Assembly: GCA_903851195.1 (NCBI GenBank)
Contig: CAINNJ010000006.1
Location: 1 to 64,000 of the forward strand
Source of the DNA: an uncultured Acidobacteriia bacterium
GTDB lineage: Bacteria; Acidobacteriota; Terriglobia; Bryobacterales; Bryobacteraceae
Direction: 5' to 3'
DNA: 64,000 bases
Part shown: positions 62,470-64,000 of the stretch, piece by piece
Layout: each line of letters begins with the position of its first letter
Position numbering within the stretch: position 1 is the first letter of the stretch
Made by a program: the position numbers and the translations under genes
Notes under the pieces: generated by a model
Database searches by the model: none
Told to the model about the DNA's origin: nothing
Seen by the model: only the letters and a program-made list of their open reading frames with translations

Positions 62470-63201
62470 TTAAAACCGCGCGGCCTGCAGCAGCAGAATC
62501 GCCCCGATTCCCATCAGCGCCACGTAGACGGCGACGGTGAAGTTCTTCGGATTCAGACGCTTCGCGATGACGCGGCCGAGCAGGATGCCGGCAGCCACGG
62601 CGGGCAGGGAAAACAGGTAAAACCGGTTGACCGCCGGAGTCCACAAGCCGGCCATCCAGTAACCGCCCATGCCGACAATGCTGGCAGGCAGAAAGTAGCC
62701 CTGCAGGGTGGCGCGGAAGTGGCCGGGTGTCCAGCCGCGCAACGCTCCGAAGACGGCGAGCGGCGGCCCGTTCATCCCATAGGCCCCACCCAGAATTCCC
62801 GCCAGAAAGCCGAAGAGCCAGGCCGTGCGATCGTTCCGGAGACGGTGCCGTCCGCTGCCCGCCAGAGCGTAGAGCGAGAACAGAATAATCAGGCTGCCCA
62901 GCAGCGCTTTGACCACCGGTTCGGCGACGGCTTTCAGCAGCCAAAGACCAAGCGGAATGCCGGGCAGCGTCGCGAGGACCAGCCGCCCGGCGTCGTGCAG
63001 CCGCAGTTCCGTCCAGTCGAGCACCACGCCGGCCAGCGCGACCGTGATGGAGACCAGCACGGCCACCGGCGCCGCCACTTCCACCGGCAGCAGCAGTGCC
63101 AGCAGCGGGACCGCCACCAGCGCTTCGCCAAAGCCCAGCGCGGAGCGGATGACGGTGGCCAGAAAGATCACGGCGGCGACGGCGGCGCGGTGCTCGGGCA
63201 T
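62470..63201 (-). CDS. TauE/SafE-family (TSUP) permease
   Basis: 243 residues, seven or eight membrane segments. The family pattern GFGEALVAVPLLALLLPVEVAAPVAVL and GFLAGILGGAYGMNGPPLAVF (two related half-repeats) is clear. TSUP proteins export sulfite, sulfoacetate or other organosulfur anions, and some import sulfate. No sulfur gene is near; the sulfite-oxidase-like gene is 41 kb away. It is convergent with zapA, almost touching. Confidence 0.92.
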   Translation of the reverse strand: MPEHRAAVAAVIFLATVIRSALGFGEALVAVPLLALLLPVEVAAPVAVLVSITVALAGVVLDWTELRLHDAGRLVLATLPGIPLGLWLLKAVAEPVVKALLGSLIILFSLYALAGSGRHRLRNDRTAWLFGFLAGILGGAYGMNGPPLAVFGALRGWTPGHFRATLQGYFLPASIVGMGGYWMAGLWTPAVNRFYLFSLPAVAAGILLGRVIAKRLNPKNFTVAVYVALMGIGAILLLQAARF

Positions 63202-63228
63202 CTGGCCCCAGCGTATACCCGACGCGAT

Positions 63229-63549
63229 CTATTTCTTCAGCGTATGCAGAAACGCGACTACGTCGTCCGGCGAACCGGTCAGCGACTTGATCGGCTTCAT
63301 CTTGCCCTTGCCTTCCGTGATCGTCTTCTTCAGATCCGCGTCGGACTGGCTCTGTACCGCGGGCGAACTCAGTTCCGGAATGGTGGCGCTGAGCATTTTC
63401 GCGACGGCGGGATTGGGCGATCCCGTCGCGCCGTGGCAGCCTTTGCAGGATTTGTCGTAAGCGGCCTGGCCCGCCTTCGCATCGGCCCCGAACGCGGCCG
63501 AACCGGAGAGAGCCACAAGGGAGAGTGCCGCAATGGCAACGAATTTCAT
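63229..63549 (-). CDS. Small exported c-type cytochrome
   Basis: 106 residues from ATG 63549 with signal peptide MKFVAIAALSLVALSGSAAFG. The haem motif is SCKGCHG and the axial Met is in KMKPIKSLTG. The size suits a class I, cytochrome c551-like electron carrier. The next gene upstream codes for a larger multihaem cytochrome, so electron transfer between the two is likely; the gap is 16 bases. Confidence 0.93.
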   Translation of the reverse strand: MKFVAIAALSLVALSGSAAFGADAKAGQAAYDKSCKGCHGATGSPNPAVAKMLSATIPELSSPAVQSQSDADLKKTITEGKGKMKPIKSLTGSPDDVVAFLHTLKK

Positions 63550-63565
63550 GGTCGTTTGTCCTTTT

Positions 63566-64000
63566 CTAGGGTTTTTGGAGTGTAATGCCGAGAGTCTTGA
63601 GAACTTCGGGTGATGCTTCGTCCACCGCGACCAGCTGATGGCAGGCGCTGCAGTCGTTCGTGATGGTCTTTTTGTCCGCGGCTGCGTGGCCATCGTCATG
63701 GCAGCGGAAACAGCCGGGAGAATCGTTGTGGCCCAGGTTGTTCGGGTAGGTGCCCCACGTGACTTTGAGATCGGGGAAGACGTTGCGGCGATAGAGCGAC
63801 AGCAGTGTCTGCCCGGCAGCGGTGATCTCCGCGCCTCGCGTGGTGCAGAGTGCCGCGTAGTTCTTCTGGTAGAACTGCGTCACTTTCGCGGGAATCTCGC
63901 GCGCGGCGGTGTCATCGTTTGCATACTTGGCGCTCAGGACTTCGAAAGCGGTCTTCTTCAGAAAAGGCAGGGTCGCCGGAAGTTCACCGGCCTTCAGAGC
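63566..64000 (-). CDS. Multihaem c-type cytochrome, C-terminal part (runs off the right edge)
   Basis: The frame is open to the right edge, so only about 144 C-terminal residues are visible. Two haem motifs are present: PGCFRCHDDGHA and DCSACHQLV, the spacing seen in NapC/NirT-like or tetrahaem cytochromes that relay electrons in the periplasm. The upstream part (AREIPAKVTQFYQKNYAALC) is helical. The number of haems in the whole protein is unknown. Confidence 0.8.
   Translation of the reverse strand, partial: ALKAGELPATLPFLKKTAFEVLSAKYANDDTAAREIPAKVTQFYQKNYAALCTTRGAEITAAGQTLLSLYRRNVFPDLKVTWGTYPNNLGHNDSPGCFRCHDDGHAAADKKTITNDCSACHQLVAVDEASPEVLKTLGITLQKP

Overview
The window looks like chromosome from an Acidobacteriota bacterium, most likely of the Bryobacterales/Solibacter group. 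This is inferred from the gene families, not from a marker gene. The pointers are high GC, a giant Oar-type TonB receptor with an N-terminal carboxypeptidase-regulatory domain, a DUF1592/DUF1552 (planctomycete-type cytochrome) pair, a DUF1080 protein, a PEP-CTERM protein, many exported hydrolases, and paralogous secreted proteins of a type common in that group. No rRNA, tRNA, CRISPR array, prophage or complete insertion sequence was seen.

Layout. 1-8.8 kb: a partial hypothetical gene, exported proteins (three-repeat secretin-N-like protein, DUF1080, HpcH/HpaI aldolase), an esterase, a DUF4159 protein, a receiver that has lost its phospho-acceptor, then gnd and a PfkB sugar kinase (pentose phosphate/Entner-Doudoroff). 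8.9-10.7 kb: a PEP-CTERM protein and an Rpn-type PD-(D/E)XK gene followed by a duplicate of its own C-terminal end. 10.7-18.9 kb: two tandem secreted paralogs, an exported amidase, a split M16 protease pair, and a second exported aldolase. 19-22.8 kb: methyltransferase, GyrI-like protein, sulfite-oxidase-like molybdoenzyme, NhaA. 22.9-28.6 kb: purQ-purL-purF and an exported N-acyl-D-amino-acid deacylase. 28.5-31.1 kb: an accessory segment with visibly more AT, carrying a TcmP/DUF5131 three-Cys-motif pair and an orphan Phd-type antitoxin. 31.1-39.4 kb: LytM peptidase, S9 peptidase, DUF1592/DUF1552 pair. 39.4-40 kb: parDE. 40-44.2 kb: an NtrC-like regulator, histidine kinase and lipoprotein in overlapping frames; divergent from them is a close sigma-54 promoter match and, about 150 nt on, a perfect intrinsic terminator. 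44.2-48.5 kb: small proteins, DUF4126, a flavin disulfide oxidoreductase, a cytochrome c and an unknown protein. 48.5-52 kb: the TonB receptor. 52-58.4 kb: a tightly overlapping minus-strand run thiE - two APC permeases - purC - cvpA - fis-like - HAD - HIT. 58.5-61 kb: MetX-like hydrolase, an ABC-like protein without a P-loop, a 2H phosphoesterase. 61-62.5 kb: rpmI, rplT, a coiled-coil protein, zapA. 62.5-64 kb: TauE/SafE permease, cytochrome c, and the C-terminal part of a multihaem cytochrome.

The most notable element is the divergent regulator locus at 40-44 kb. Its parts match those of the enterobacterial glmY-glrK(qseE)-qseG-glrR(qseF) locus: sigma-54 promoter, small terminated transcript, NtrC-type regulator, kinase and lipoprotein. 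Second is the TcmP/DUF5131 cassette, a conserved pair without an established function that I know of. A palindromic interspersed repeat with GTGGGG/CCCCAC ends occurs at three intergenic places.
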